64,000 nucleotides of DNA, taken from Gammaproteobacteria bacterium MFB021. GTDB taxonomy: Bacteria; Pseudomonadota; Gammaproteobacteria; Pseudomonadales; Halomonadaceae. Shown here in pieces: positions 50,040-58,637 of this stretch. Position numbers and translations under genes: made by a program. Below the pieces are notes generated by a model. It was not told where the DNA came from and did not search any database. It saw only the letters and a program-made list of their open reading frames with translations. Position 1 is the first letter of the stretch. The number at the start of each line of letters is the position of its first letter. The stretch lies in the NCBI GenBank assembly GCA_000737985.1, contig JNVT01000003.1, positions 1 through 64,000 of the forward strand. The letters run 5' to 3'.

Positions 50040-50795
50040 TCACTCTGCGCTGGCGGCCGCCAGCGCCTCGGTGAGCTGCTCGCGCAGGCCGTCGCGCATC
50101 GCCTCGATCTCGGCGTCGGAGATCAGCTCCTCGAAGCTGCGACTGCCCGAGATCTCGGTGCTATGACGAATCACCGGGTCGCTCGGCAGGGTCGATGACA
50201 CCGGCGAGCTGATGACGCAGAAGGGCAGGTCACCGAAGTCGTCCAGGCATTGGAACCCCACCGGGAAGCGCAGCCCCTTGAACAGCCGACCCAGACCGCC
50301 GGCGCGGCTGAAGCAGTGGAACAGCATCAGGTAGTGCACCACGAAGCGGTGCAGCTCGGAGCCGCTGCGGTTGGGATCACCAACCACCTGGCGAAAGCGG
50401 CTGAGCTCGAACGAGCTGTAGCCCACGACCCAGCGGGTCGGGCTGGTGACGCGCACGCGCGTGCCGTTGTCCAGGGTGTGGTCATACTCGAGCGGATAGA
50501 GCTCCGGGGTCGAGTTGATGATGTTGAGCGGCACTTCGAGCTCGTTCATCAGATTGAAGGGCCGCGCGCCGGCGTGCTTGTCGAACAGCGTGCGGAACTC
50601 CTTGAAGTGGTGCTGGGTCTCGCGACCGCTGCCGCGCGGCGCGCCCTGCAGGTACTCGCCGAACAGCGGCTGCGGGCGAACCAGCGGGGAGAGCGTGGCC
50701 AGATAGTCCGATGCCTGCGCCTTGAGCAAGTCGGAAACCGCCCGCGTCTGCTTGCGCGAGCGGATGAAACTATCGACATCGAAAGACTGCGTCAT
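50040..50795 (-). CDS. Unknown protein, first gene of the left T6SS arm
   Basis: A 251-residue soluble-looking protein; I do not recognise the family. It has a helical, charged N-terminus (FIRSRKQTRAVSDLLKAQASDYLATLSPLVRP), a middle part with ELEVPLNIINSTPELYPLEYDHTL and RVRVTSPTRWVVGYSSFELSRFRQVVG, a cysteine-containing helix HYLMLFHCFSRAGGLGRLF, and an acidic C-terminal helix. No signal peptide or membrane span. The ATG follows CAGGAA at 6 bases spacing. It lies 147 bases upstream of tssB in the same direction, below a GacA-type palindrome, so it is probably a T6SS accessory or regulatory factor; an effector-related role is possible but unsupported. Confidence 0.6.
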   Translation of the reverse strand: MTQSFDVDSFIRSRKQTRAVSDLLKAQASDYLATLSPLVRPQPLFGEYLQGAPRGSGRETQHHFKEFRTLFDKHAGARPFNLMNELEVPLNIINSTPELYPLEYDHTLDNGTRVRVTSPTRWVVGYSSFELSRFRQVVGDPNRSGSELHRFVVHYLMLFHCFSRAGGLGRLFKGLRFPVGFQCLDDFGDLPFCVISSPVSSTLPSDPVIRHSTEISGSRSFEELISDAEIEAMRDGLREQLTEALAAASAE

Positions 50796-50997
50796 GATCG
50801 ATTCCTGGATCGGCTCGAGCGTTGCTCGGGAGTACCCCGGCGTCATCCATTGTCACGTCGGATTGTCACGTCGATTAGGTACATTCGTTATTGCACTCGG
50901 CGTCCGGCATGCGTCGACTCGTGAGGATGCCAGAAAACGCGATATGCGTGTATCAGAATGTACTGACAGACTATTACAGCGATCCGCCATTCATCTT

Positions 50998-51015
50998 GTA
51001 AGAGATCTCTTACAA
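50998..51015. promoter_or_regulatory. Perfect GacA/UvrY-type palindromic box
   Basis: TGTAAGAGATCTCTTACA is a perfect 18-base palindrome and fits the TGTAAG-N6-CTTACA upstream activating sequence bound by the response regulators GacA and UvrY. It is about 200 bases upstream of the left T6SS arm and just past the 3' end of the NlpE-like gene. Confidence 0.7.
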
Positions 51016-51061
51016 CGTGATGTAATCAAACTTATCGTTGCACTGTAGCACGTTCTGAGAC

Positions 51062-51541
51062 CTAATCGTCAGCGGTGCTATTGGCCAATGTCAGGTCCGG
51101 CGTGACGCGCTCCAGCCGTGCCGGCTCGCCTTCGCTGTCACGCAGCGGGTCGCCCTGTGCGTCCAGCGGCTCGAGTGCCGTGTCGTCCACCGGCTGGAAG
51201 ATTCGCGTCTGGCCGACCTCCGGCTGGAGTGCGTAGAGCTGGCGTTGGAAGTCGTTAACATCGCGATGCAGCGCCCATTTTCCCCAAGCGGTGTTGACCC
51301 GTTCACCGCCAGGCGCGTCGATCCGGATCTCGTGCAGATAGAAGCCGGCCGGGGCGCCGGTGATCGGGTCGCGCTTGAGAATCAGGTCGGTGTCGACGCC
51401 GCGACAGTCCTGGCAGGGCAGGGTGCCGGTGAAGCGCTCGGTCACTTTGACATAATCGACCGGTGTCTGCGGACCGCTGGCGCAGGCACTCAGCGCCAGA
51501 CATCCGACAACCGAGAGACGTTTCAGCTTCGATGTTCGCAT
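51062..51541 (-). CDS. NlpE-like outer-membrane lipoprotein
   Basis: A 159-residue lipoprotein with a signal peptide and lipobox LALSAC (lipidated Cys20). The mature part has GTLPCQDCRGVDTDLILKRD, which matches the NlpE N-terminal domain with its CxxC (Cys43, Cys46), and GFYLHEIRIDAPGGER. NlpE proteins sense surface contact, copper or lipoprotein trafficking and signal to the Cpx pathway. It has the same direction as the left T6SS arm and lies between the arms; ATG 51541 starts the signal peptide. Confidence 0.72.
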   Translation of the reverse strand: MRTSKLKRLSVVGCLALSACASGPQTPVDYVKVTERFTGTLPCQDCRGVDTDLILKRDPITGAPAGFYLHEIRIDAPGGERVNTAWGKWALHRDVNDFQRQLYALQPEVGQTRIFQPVDDTALEPLDAQGDPLRDSEGEPARLERVTPDLTLANSTADD

Positions 51542-51565
51542 GTGTCTTGATCGGCCTTTGTGTAA

Positions 51566-51594
51566 ATTAATGTTAATGGGTAAGCGTTTGTTAA
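51566..51594 (-). promoter_or_regulatory. Promoter candidate of the NlpE-like gene
   Basis: On the minus strand TTAACA (-35) and ATTAAT (-10) are 17 bases apart, about 25 bases upstream of the lipoprotein start. The gap 51542-51828 is AT-rich and must also hold the right-arm promoter; a TATTAT hexamer at 51605-51610 is a possible -10 for it. Confidence 0.4.
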
Positions 51595-51828
51595 ACTTGT
51601 GCCCTATTATAGCGACTAAATCTGTTAAGGTGGTCACTGTCTGAAAGAAGTCTAAGTTTCCTTAGTTCTGCGCCGGCAATCGGCGTAGTGCGTTTACGGT
51701 CGTGGCTGGACAACGTTTAGTCTGTGCTTGCTGAACGTTGCCGAGCGTTCGTTATGCAGGTTTGAATCCGGCCCGAGGCATCGAACGCCTCGGGGATTAC
51801 CTAAAAAGAAGCGGGGAGCGAGAAGTCG

Positions 51829-52386
51829 ATGAGGGTAACGCTGCGCCACGTGAGCGCGTTTCTCCTGATGGGATGGCTAGTGGTGCTGCTGGCGGGGTGC
51901 GGTGTGGCCGATCGGGTCGGCAAGCGCTTCGACGACACCTGGGCCGGCGATCTGTTCGGCAACAGCGAGCGCGTGCGCGTCACCCTCGACAGCGACAGCG
52001 CGCTCAACCCAGACGTCGACGGCGAGCCGCTCTCCGTGGTCGTACGGATCTATCAACTGACCGAGCGCGCGCCCTTCGCCACCGCTTCGCCGCGCCAGCT
52101 GTGGGCCAATCCCCAGGGCGTGCTGGGCAATAGCCTGGTGTCGCAGCGTGAGCTGACGCTGCTTCCCGGGACACAGAAAATCGACACCGCCGCGCTGGAC
52201 CCCAGCGCTCAGTTCGTCGGCGTGGCGGCATTCTTCCGTAACACCGTCAGTGACGACTGGCACGTGATCTTCGACGCCAACGAGCTGCGCAACGATGGCC
52301 TCTTGAGCGCCTCCGAGGGGGTCAAGCTGCATCTGGTCGACGACCGCATCGAGGTCGAGCGCGGTCACGATCTGCTTGGCGACTGA
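51829..52386 (+). CDS. tssJ: Type VI secretion outer-membrane lipoprotein TssJ
   Basis: A 185-residue lipoprotein with lipobox LLAGC (Cys24). The transthyretin-like TssJ fold is seen in RVRVTLDSDSALNPDVDGEPLSVVVRIYQLTERAPFATASPRQLW and VGVAAFFRNTVSDDWHVIFD. TssJ anchors the TssLM membrane complex to the outer membrane by binding the TssM tip. It is the first gene of the right arm; the start follows GGGGAGCGAGAAGTCG. Confidence 0.94.
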   Translation: MRVTLRHVSAFLLMGWLVVLLAGCGVADRVGKRFDDTWAGDLFGNSERVRVTLDSDSALNPDVDGEPLSVVVRIYQLTERAPFATASPRQLWANPQGVLGNSLVSQRELTLLPGTQKIDTAALDPSAQFVGVAAFFRNTVSDDWHVIFDANELRNDGLLSASEGVKLHLVDDRIEVERGHDLLGD

Positions 52387-52454
52387 GGCGAGCGGCGCCG
52401 GCGCCAAGCCCCAGCGCGGTGAAGACGACAGCAACCAGGGTTCGGGACAGGGAC

Positions 52455-53801
52455 GTGAGTAAACACAATCGCATCATGTGGTCGGAGGGCATGTTCCTCC
52501 TGCCCCAGCATTTTCAGTATCAGGATGAGTTCCATCAGCGCCAGCTGGCCGAGTCGCGCCACAGCCAGCATCCGTTCCAGTGGGGCGTGCAGGCGCTGGA
52601 GGTCGACAGTGGCGCGCTCGATCAGGGCATGCTGCGCCTGACCCGGCTCAAGCTGGTGTTCCCGGACGGCACCCTGTTCGACGCGCCGCAGCACGATCCG
52701 CTGCCGCCGGGGCGCAGCCTCGACGACCTCGCGCGCAACGGCGAAGTGAAGATCTACGCCGCCCTGCGCACGCTGGAGCCGTGGTCACCGAGCTATCTCG
52801 ATCAGGACGCCGCGCGTCACGGTGGGCGCCGTTTCGTGCAGCGCTTCGAGACCCTGCCCGATCTCAACGAAGGGTCGTTGGAGAACGAGCTGGGCACGCT
52901 CGAACTCAATGCCACTCTGCTGATGGAGGGTGACAGTCTGGATGGCTTCACCCACTGCCCGGTCGCGCTGCTCAAGCGCAATGCCGCCGGCGGCTTCAGC
53001 CTCGATAGCGAGCAGTTCATGCCGCCGGCCCTGCATCTCGATGCGGTGGCGCTGCCGCTGGAGATTGCCAACCGCTTGATCGGCATGCTGCAGGCACGCA
53101 GCGAGGCGCTCTCTGGACGCCGGCGCGAGCGCGCGGATCAGGTCGCCGAGTTCGGCTCCAGTGACGTCACCCTGTTCTGGCTGCTCTACACCATCAATCG
53201 CGCTTATCCGCAGCTGGCGCACATGTTGAGCCATCCGCGGCTGCATCCGGAGACGCTCTATCGCTTCCTCGCCGAGCTGGCGGCTGGCCTGATGACCTTC
53301 TCGATGTCGCACCGTCTGGCCGACATTCCCGAGTACGACCACCGTGACCCGGCGCCGGCGCTGCTGGGTCTGGAAAAGGTGGTGCGCGAGCTGCTCGAGA
53401 TCGTGGTGCCCAACCAGTACATCCCGATCCCGCTCGAACAGACGCGCCCCTCCTACTACGTGGGTCGGCTCAACGATGCACGCCTCAAGGAAGCGGACTT
53501 CTATATCTGCGTGCACGCCGACATGCCCGGCTCCCAGATCCTCGAACTGGTGCCGCGGGCGTTCAAGGTGGGCTCGCCGGAGGACATCGAGGTGGTGGTC
53601 AACACCGCCATGCCCGGCGGCACCCTGACCCACGCCGCGCGCCTGCCCAGCGCCATTCCGGTACGCCTGGACAACCACTACTTCGCCCTCGAACCGCATG
53701 GCGCGGTGTATGAGCGAATGATGGAAGCCCAGGCGATCGCCTTCTACGTACCCAGCGGATTCAAGAACCTCAGTATCGAATTGATGGCGGTGATGAAATG
53801 A
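52455..53801 (+). CDS. tssK: Type VI secretion baseplate protein TssK
   Basis: A 448-residue TssK with the opening SKHNRIMWSEGMFLLPQHFQYQD, SDVTLFWLLYTINRAYPQLAHMLSHPRLHPETLYRFLAELAAGLMTFS and the C-terminal YVPSGFKNLSIELMAVMK. TssK trimers link the baseplate to TssL and TssM. The GTG at 52455 begins the conserved sequence and follows GGGACAGG; an ATG 12 codons upstream lacks a good site. tssL overlaps its end by four bases. Confidence 0.96.
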   Translation: MSKHNRIMWSEGMFLLPQHFQYQDEFHQRQLAESRHSQHPFQWGVQALEVDSGALDQGMLRLTRLKLVFPDGTLFDAPQHDPLPPGRSLDDLARNGEVKIYAALRTLEPWSPSYLDQDAARHGGRRFVQRFETLPDLNEGSLENELGTLELNATLLMEGDSLDGFTHCPVALLKRNAAGGFSLDSEQFMPPALHLDAVALPLEIANRLIGMLQARSEALSGRRRERADQVAEFGSSDVTLFWLLYTINRAYPQLAHMLSHPRLHPETLYRFLAELAAGLMTFSMSHRLADIPEYDHRDPAPALLGLEKVVRELLEIVVPNQYIPIPLEQTRPSYYVGRLNDARLKEADFYICVHADMPGSQILELVPRAFKVGSPEDIEVVVNTAMPGGTLTHAARLPSAIPVRLDNHYFALEPHGAVYERMMEAQAIAFYVPSGFKNLSIELMAVMK

Positions 53802-54511
53802 CCGAAGCCCTTGCTCACCCTTCCGATATCGCCGAGCCGCGCACGCTCAAGACGTTGTCGCGCGACTTCATCTCCATGGTGCTGATGGTGCGTCGTGGCC
53901 AGCAGGCCGAGAGCGTCGAGCGCTTCCTCGAACGGGTGGACCAGTGGCTGCGCGAGTTCGAGGAGAGGGCGCGGGCCGAGAACTACAGCGCCGAAGCGGT
54001 CAAGGATGCCCAGTACGCGCTGTGTGCCTTCCTCGACGAGAGCGTGCTCAAGGGTGGTGTGGGCAATATCCGCGAGCACGTCGAGCTGCACCCGTTCCAG
54101 TACCGCTACTTCGGTGTGCACCTGGCAGGGGAGGGCTTCTACGACCGCCTCGACAGCCTGCGCAGCGACGTGCGTGGCAACCTGGACGTGCTCGAGGTCT
54201 ATCACCTCTGCCTGGCGCTGGGGTTCGAAGGCAAGTACAGCCTCGAGAACCGTGACCAGCTGCGCTATATCGCCAATACCCTGGGCCAGGACATCGCGCG
54301 CTATCGCAAGCGTGAGATCGACGGTCGCGAGAGCTGGAAGCTGCCGGATCAGGTCGGCCAGCTGCTGCGCTACGAGATCCCGCTGTGGGTCTACCTGCTG
54401 GTCATCGTGGTGGTCTGCCTGCTGGTCTATGGCGGCCTGCGCTGGTGGCTGGGCAGTGAGACCGATGCGCTGATCGAGCAGATCCGTCAGCTGTTCGATA
54501 GCCAGGGTTGA
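53798..54511 (+). CDS. tssL: Type VI secretion membrane protein TssL (DotU family), short form
   Basis: A 237-residue DotU-like protein: cytoplasmic helical bundle (DFISMVLMVRRGQQAESVERFLERVDQWLREFE, AQYALCAFLDESVL) and a single C-terminal membrane helix (PLWVYLLVIVVVCLLVYGGLRWWLG, about 193-216). It stops about 20 residues after the helix, so there is no OmpA peptidoglycan-binding extension. That function may be supplied by the TssM-OmpA fusion encoded further along this arm. Confidence 0.94.
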   Translation: MTEALAHPSDIAEPRTLKTLSRDFISMVLMVRRGQQAESVERFLERVDQWLREFEERARAENYSAEAVKDAQYALCAFLDESVLKGGVGNIREHVELHPFQYRYFGVHLAGEGFYDRLDSLRSDVRGNLDVLEVYHLCLALGFEGKYSLENRDQLRYIANTLGQDIARYRKREIDGRESWKLPDQVGQLLRYEIPLWVYLLVIVVVCLLVYGGLRWWLGSETDALIEQIRQLFDSQG

Positions 54512-54525
54512 GGGGCGAGGTGACC

Positions 54526-57500
54526 ATGCGTTTTCTTCGATTCCTGCGCGCGCTCAAAGGCTTCTGGCCGCTCTCGATCGTCCTCTGGCTGGTGGGGCTG
54601 GCGCTGTGCGTGCTGCTGCTGCCGCTGGTGACCCAGGAGCGCGAGCTCATCTTCATCGCCATGGCGCTGGTCACCGCGCTGTGGCTGCTGGTCGTGGTGA
54701 TGCGCCAGTACCACCGCATCCGCGCCGAGCGCAACATCGAGAATCTGGTCGAGCTCGAGGTACACCGCGAGGCCGCCGAGAGCGAGCCCGGCGACTATCA
54801 GGTGCTGAGCGAGCGGCTCAAGCACGCCATGGCGATGCAGCGAGCAGCGCGCTCGGTGGATGGCGGCAAGGCCTCGCTCTACGAGCTGCCGTGGTATCTG
54901 GTGGTGGGCATGGCGGCCTCGGGCAAGACCTCGCTGCTGACCCGCTCCTCGCTCTCGGCGACCATGGCCGGCGGCAGCAATCTCTCCGCGGTGAGCGGCA
55001 CCCAGCACTGCGACTGGTACTTCAGCCGCGAGGCGGTGATGATCGACACCGCCGGCCGCTATCTGGTCGAGGATCGTCCGGCGAGCGAGTTCGCCGACTT
55101 TCTCAAGACTCTGCGCAAGCAGCGGCGCAAGCCGGCGATCAACGGTCTGGTGCTGGTGGTCAGCCTGCCCGAGCTGCTCGAACAGTCGCGACAGGACGCC
55201 CACGCCCTGGCCGAGCAGCTGGTCAGCCGGGTGAGCGAGTACCGCGCCTGCCTGGGCATCAATCCGCCGGTCTATCTGTTCTTCAGCAAGGCCGACCTGC
55301 TGCCCGGCTTCACCCGCACCTTCGAAGCGCTCGATGCCACTGAGCGCCAGCAGCCCTGGGGCCTGACCTTCTCGCTCGACGAGCTGCGTCGCCAGGGTGT
55401 GACCCGGGCCTTCCAGCAGCGCTTCCCGGGGCTGGTGGCCACGCTGCGCGCGCGGGTCGACGCCCGCGTGGTGGAAGAGGGCAGCGATGCCGACAGCGAG
55501 CTTCTACGCTTCCCCGACTACTTCGCCGAGCTCTACGGTGTGCTCAGCGACTTCCTCGAGCAGTTCGATACCCAGCAGAATGCCGAGCGCGCGCCGATCC
55601 TGCGCGGACTCTACTTCACCAGCGCGCTGCAGAGCGGCCCCGCGCTGCCGGCGCTGATCGACGAGCAGACCCGCGACGCCTTCGCCCTGGCGCCGACGCC
55701 GGCAACCGCAGCGGCGCCGCGCAACGGCGAGCGCAGCTACTTCATCACCGATACCTTCCGCCGGGTGGTCTTCCCCGACCGTAACCTGAGCCTCTACTAC
55801 TCCCAGCGCGGCGACCGCCGCTCGCTGCCGCCGTTCATGATCGGCGCGGTCGGGGCACTCGGAGTGGCGGCCATTGCCGCCCAGGGCTGGTCGGCCTACA
55901 ACAACAAGCAGTGGCTCGAACATATCCGCGAGCGCATCGCGCCGCTCGGCACGGATGCCAGCCTCCAGCCGGACCAGCGCCGGGCGCTACGCGATGACTT
56001 GGAGCAGCAGCTGACGGCGATCGAGCGTCACCGCGAGACCGGCGTTCCGCTGCGTCTCGATCTGGGGCTGTATCAGGGCGATGCGCTGCGCGCGCCGCTC
56101 AAGGAAGCCTGGGCCACGCTGTTCACGCGTGACGTGCTGACGCCGCTCTCCTGGCGTCTGGCGCGGCAGCTGCGTTCGCTGGCCGCCTTCGGTGATCCGG
56201 CCGGCGGTATCGATACCGGTAACGGGGAAGGCGGAACGGCCGCCGACGCGACGGCGCAGGCCGGTACGCAGGCGGATGCCGCCGGCGCGGCGCGGGATCA
56301 GGGCCGCCAGATCGGCGAAGACGCCATGGCACGCATGCGCGAGCGCTCGACCTCGCGGCCGACCCTGGGCAGCGTGCCCACCAGCGCCTCCGAGATCGGC
56401 AGCCGTGCGCGCAGTGAGCTGCGTTCGCGCACCACCGACAGCGCTCGTGATGCCTGGTACTCGGCACGCAGCAGTGCCGAAACCTCGCTGGAAGAGGGGC
56501 TGCGCGATCGTACCAGCCAGCTGGGCAGTGCCGTGGGCAATGCCGATGGCGACGAGTCCACGCTCACACTCTCCGGCGAGCAGGGCCCCTCGCTCTCCGA
56601 GGAGATGCTGACCAAGCTCTCGCAGGCGGACGTCGAGCAGCTGATCGAGAGCTACTCCTCGCTCAAGCTCTATCTGATTCTGACCGACCCGGACGCCCAT
56701 GCGGATCAGGGCGATTTCGTCGCCTCCGCGCTGCCGCGGCTGTGGGCCGACTACGTGGCGCGCCGCGGGCTGGAGACGTCCCGCGACAGCATCATGGACA
56801 ACGCCGCGCTCTACGTGCACTACCTGCAGGAGGGCAAGGCGCCGGCGCTCAAGCGCGATGACAAGCTGGTCGCCGACAGCCGCGACCGGCTCAACGCCTT
56901 CCTGATCGATTCGAGCCTGGTCGACCGCGAATACCTGCGCTACCAGCTGGAGGTGGAGCAGCGCTTCGAACCGCTGACGCTGTCGCGCATGGCCCCCGAC
57001 ATGGAGGGTCGGCTGTTCTACTCCAGCCGCGCGGTACCGGCCTTCTATACCCGCGAGGTGTGGAACCAGTACCTGCGTCCGGCGATCATCGAGACCGTCT
57101 CCGGTGACCTCCAGCGGGAGTCGGACTGGGTGCTCGACGACGAGAACGTCGACGATGCGGTGCAGTCGAAGGCGCGCTTCGTCAGCCAGCTGATGGCGCG
57201 CTACAAGCGTGACTACGCGATCGCCTGGGAGCGCTTCCTCGACAACACCCACGTCGCCGACTTCGAGACCCTGGACCAGGCCAGCGTGCGCCTCTCCCAG
57301 CTCAGTGACCTGCAGGGCTCGCCGCTGCGCCAGGTGCTGGAAGCGGTGAAGGCCAACACCACCTGGGATGACCCCAAGGCGCAAACCGAGGACGAGGCCA
57401 GCGGCAAGGCCAAGGACCAGAGCTTCTGGGGCCGGGTGATGAGCGTGTTCAACGGCGCGGGGGGCGCCGCGGCGGTGGATATCAACACGCTGCCGCGTCT

Positions 57501-58521
57501 CAACGATGGCCTGCTGACCCAGCACTTCCGCCCGGTGACGCGCCTGCTGGCGGCGGACGATGCCACCGGCAGCGACAACTCGGTGCTCAATCAGTACCTG
57601 CTAGATCTGCGCCAGCTCAAGGTGCGGGTGGACAACGTGCGCAGCGCCCAGGACGTGGGCCGCAGCAGCAAGTCGCTGATCATGGCGACGCTCTCCGGCC
57701 AGCCGACCGAGATCAACACCCTGCGCAACTTCGTCGCCTCGCGCGTGGATACCTCGCGTACGCCGCTGATCCGGGCGCTCGAACCGCTGTTCCGTGAGCC
57801 GGTCGAGGACACCTGGAAGGCGCTCAATGCCCCGGCACGCCAACAGCTCAACGCCGCCTGGGACGACAAGATCGTCACGCCGTGGGACCAGATGGTCGCC
57901 GGGCGCTATCCGGTCAGCGATTCGGTCAACGAAGCCTCGGTGCGCGACATGGAGTACTTCATCGATCCCGACAAGGGGGTGATGTCGCAGTTCCGCAAGG
58001 AGGAGATCGGCGATCTGGCCGGCTCCGGCAGCGGCCAGCGCTCGACCATGGTCGACCCGCGCATGCTCTCGAGCATCGACGATGCCACCGCCCTTGGCCG
58101 GGTCATCGACAGCCTGTCGGACCTGCAGAACGGTTTCGAGCTGCAGATCAACCCGACCGCGGGGCTGACCGACATCATTCTGACCATCGACGGCCAGCGG
58201 CTGCACTACCGCAACAACACCCAGTCGTGGGAGCGGCTGACCTGGCCGGGTAACGGCGAGGCCTTCGGCGCGCGCCTGGATATCGTCAACCGCAACGGCC
58301 AGCGCCATACGGTGTTCGACTATCCCAACCGCTGGGGCTTCCTGCGCATGATCGAGAGTGCGCGGATCACCCCGATCGACAAGGCGCGCCAGCGGTTCAG
58401 CTGGAACACCTACATGGGCACGGTCAGCTTCGACGTGCGCAACTTCGGTGGGGTGAAGATCTCGGATCTCGAGCGGATCAAGTCGCTGCGTATTCCGCAG
58501 CTCGGCGGGTCCGGACAGTGA
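54526..58521 (+). CDS. tssM: Type VI secretion membrane protein TssM (IcmF family)
   Basis: A 1331-residue protein: two N-terminal membrane helices (about 10-60), cytoplasmic NTPase-like domain with Walker A VGMAASGKTS (about 127-135) and DTAGRY, a third helix near 440-460, and a large periplasmic part. The periplasmic part holds an inserted low-complexity segment of roughly 115 residues (about 565-690) rich in Ala, Arg, Ser, Asp and Gly, placed before LKLYLIL. TssM spans the inner membrane and contacts TssJ. ATG 54526 follows GCGAGGTGACC. Confidence 0.95.
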   Translation: MRFLRFLRALKGFWPLSIVLWLVGLALCVLLLPLVTQERELIFIAMALVTALWLLVVVMRQYHRIRAERNIENLVELEVHREAAESEPGDYQVLSERLKHAMAMQRAARSVDGGKASLYELPWYLVVGMAASGKTSLLTRSSLSATMAGGSNLSAVSGTQHCDWYFSREAVMIDTAGRYLVEDRPASEFADFLKTLRKQRRKPAINGLVLVVSLPELLEQSRQDAHALAEQLVSRVSEYRACLGINPPVYLFFSKADLLPGFTRTFEALDATERQQPWGLTFSLDELRRQGVTRAFQQRFPGLVATLRARVDARVVEEGSDADSELLRFPDYFAELYGVLSDFLEQFDTQQNAERAPILRGLYFTSALQSGPALPALIDEQTRDAFALAPTPATAAAPRNGERSYFITDTFRRVVFPDRNLSLYYSQRGDRRSLPPFMIGAVGALGVAAIAAQGWSAYNNKQWLEHIRERIAPLGTDASLQPDQRRALRDDLEQQLTAIERHRETGVPLRLDLGLYQGDALRAPLKEAWATLFTRDVLTPLSWRLARQLRSLAAFGDPAGGIDTGNGEGGTAADATAQAGTQADAAGAARDQGRQIGEDAMARMRERSTSRPTLGSVPTSASEIGSRARSELRSRTTDSARDAWYSARSSAETSLEEGLRDRTSQLGSAVGNADGDESTLTLSGEQGPSLSEEMLTKLSQADVEQLIESYSSLKLYLILTDPDAHADQGDFVASALPRLWADYVARRGLETSRDSIMDNAALYVHYLQEGKAPALKRDDKLVADSRDRLNAFLIDSSLVDREYLRYQLEVEQRFEPLTLSRMAPDMEGRLFYSSRAVPAFYTREVWNQYLRPAIIETVSGDLQRESDWVLDDENVDDAVQSKARFVSQLMARYKRDYAIAWERFLDNTHVADFETLDQASVRLSQLSDLQGSPLRQVLEAVKANTTWDDPKAQTEDEASGKAKDQSFWGRVMSVFNGAGGAAAVDINTLPRLNDGLLTQHFRPVTRLLAADDATGSDNSVLNQYLLDLRQLKVRVDNVRSAQDVGRSSKSLIMATLSGQPTEINTLRNFVASRVDTSRTPLIRALEPLFREPVEDTWKALNAPARQQLNAAWDDKIVTPWDQMVAGRYPVSDSVNEASVRDMEYFIDPDKGVMSQFRKEEIGDLAGSGSGQRSTMVDPRMLSSIDDATALGRVIDSLSDLQNGFELQINPTAGLTDIILTIDGQRLHYRNNTQSWERLTWPGNGEAFGARLDIVNRNGQRHTVFDYPNRWGFLRMIESARITPIDKARQRFSWNTYMGTVSFDVRNFGGVKISDLERIKSLRIPQLGGSGQ

Positions 58522-58637
58522 GCCCGCTGCCGCCGAGGCCGGCAGGCCAGGGCTCGGCGGTAGGGGCGGGTAGGGCCCGGTGGCGACCGGGCAAGACATG
58601 GAACAGGGCATGAGCGGGTAATGAAGAGGGTGTCGGC

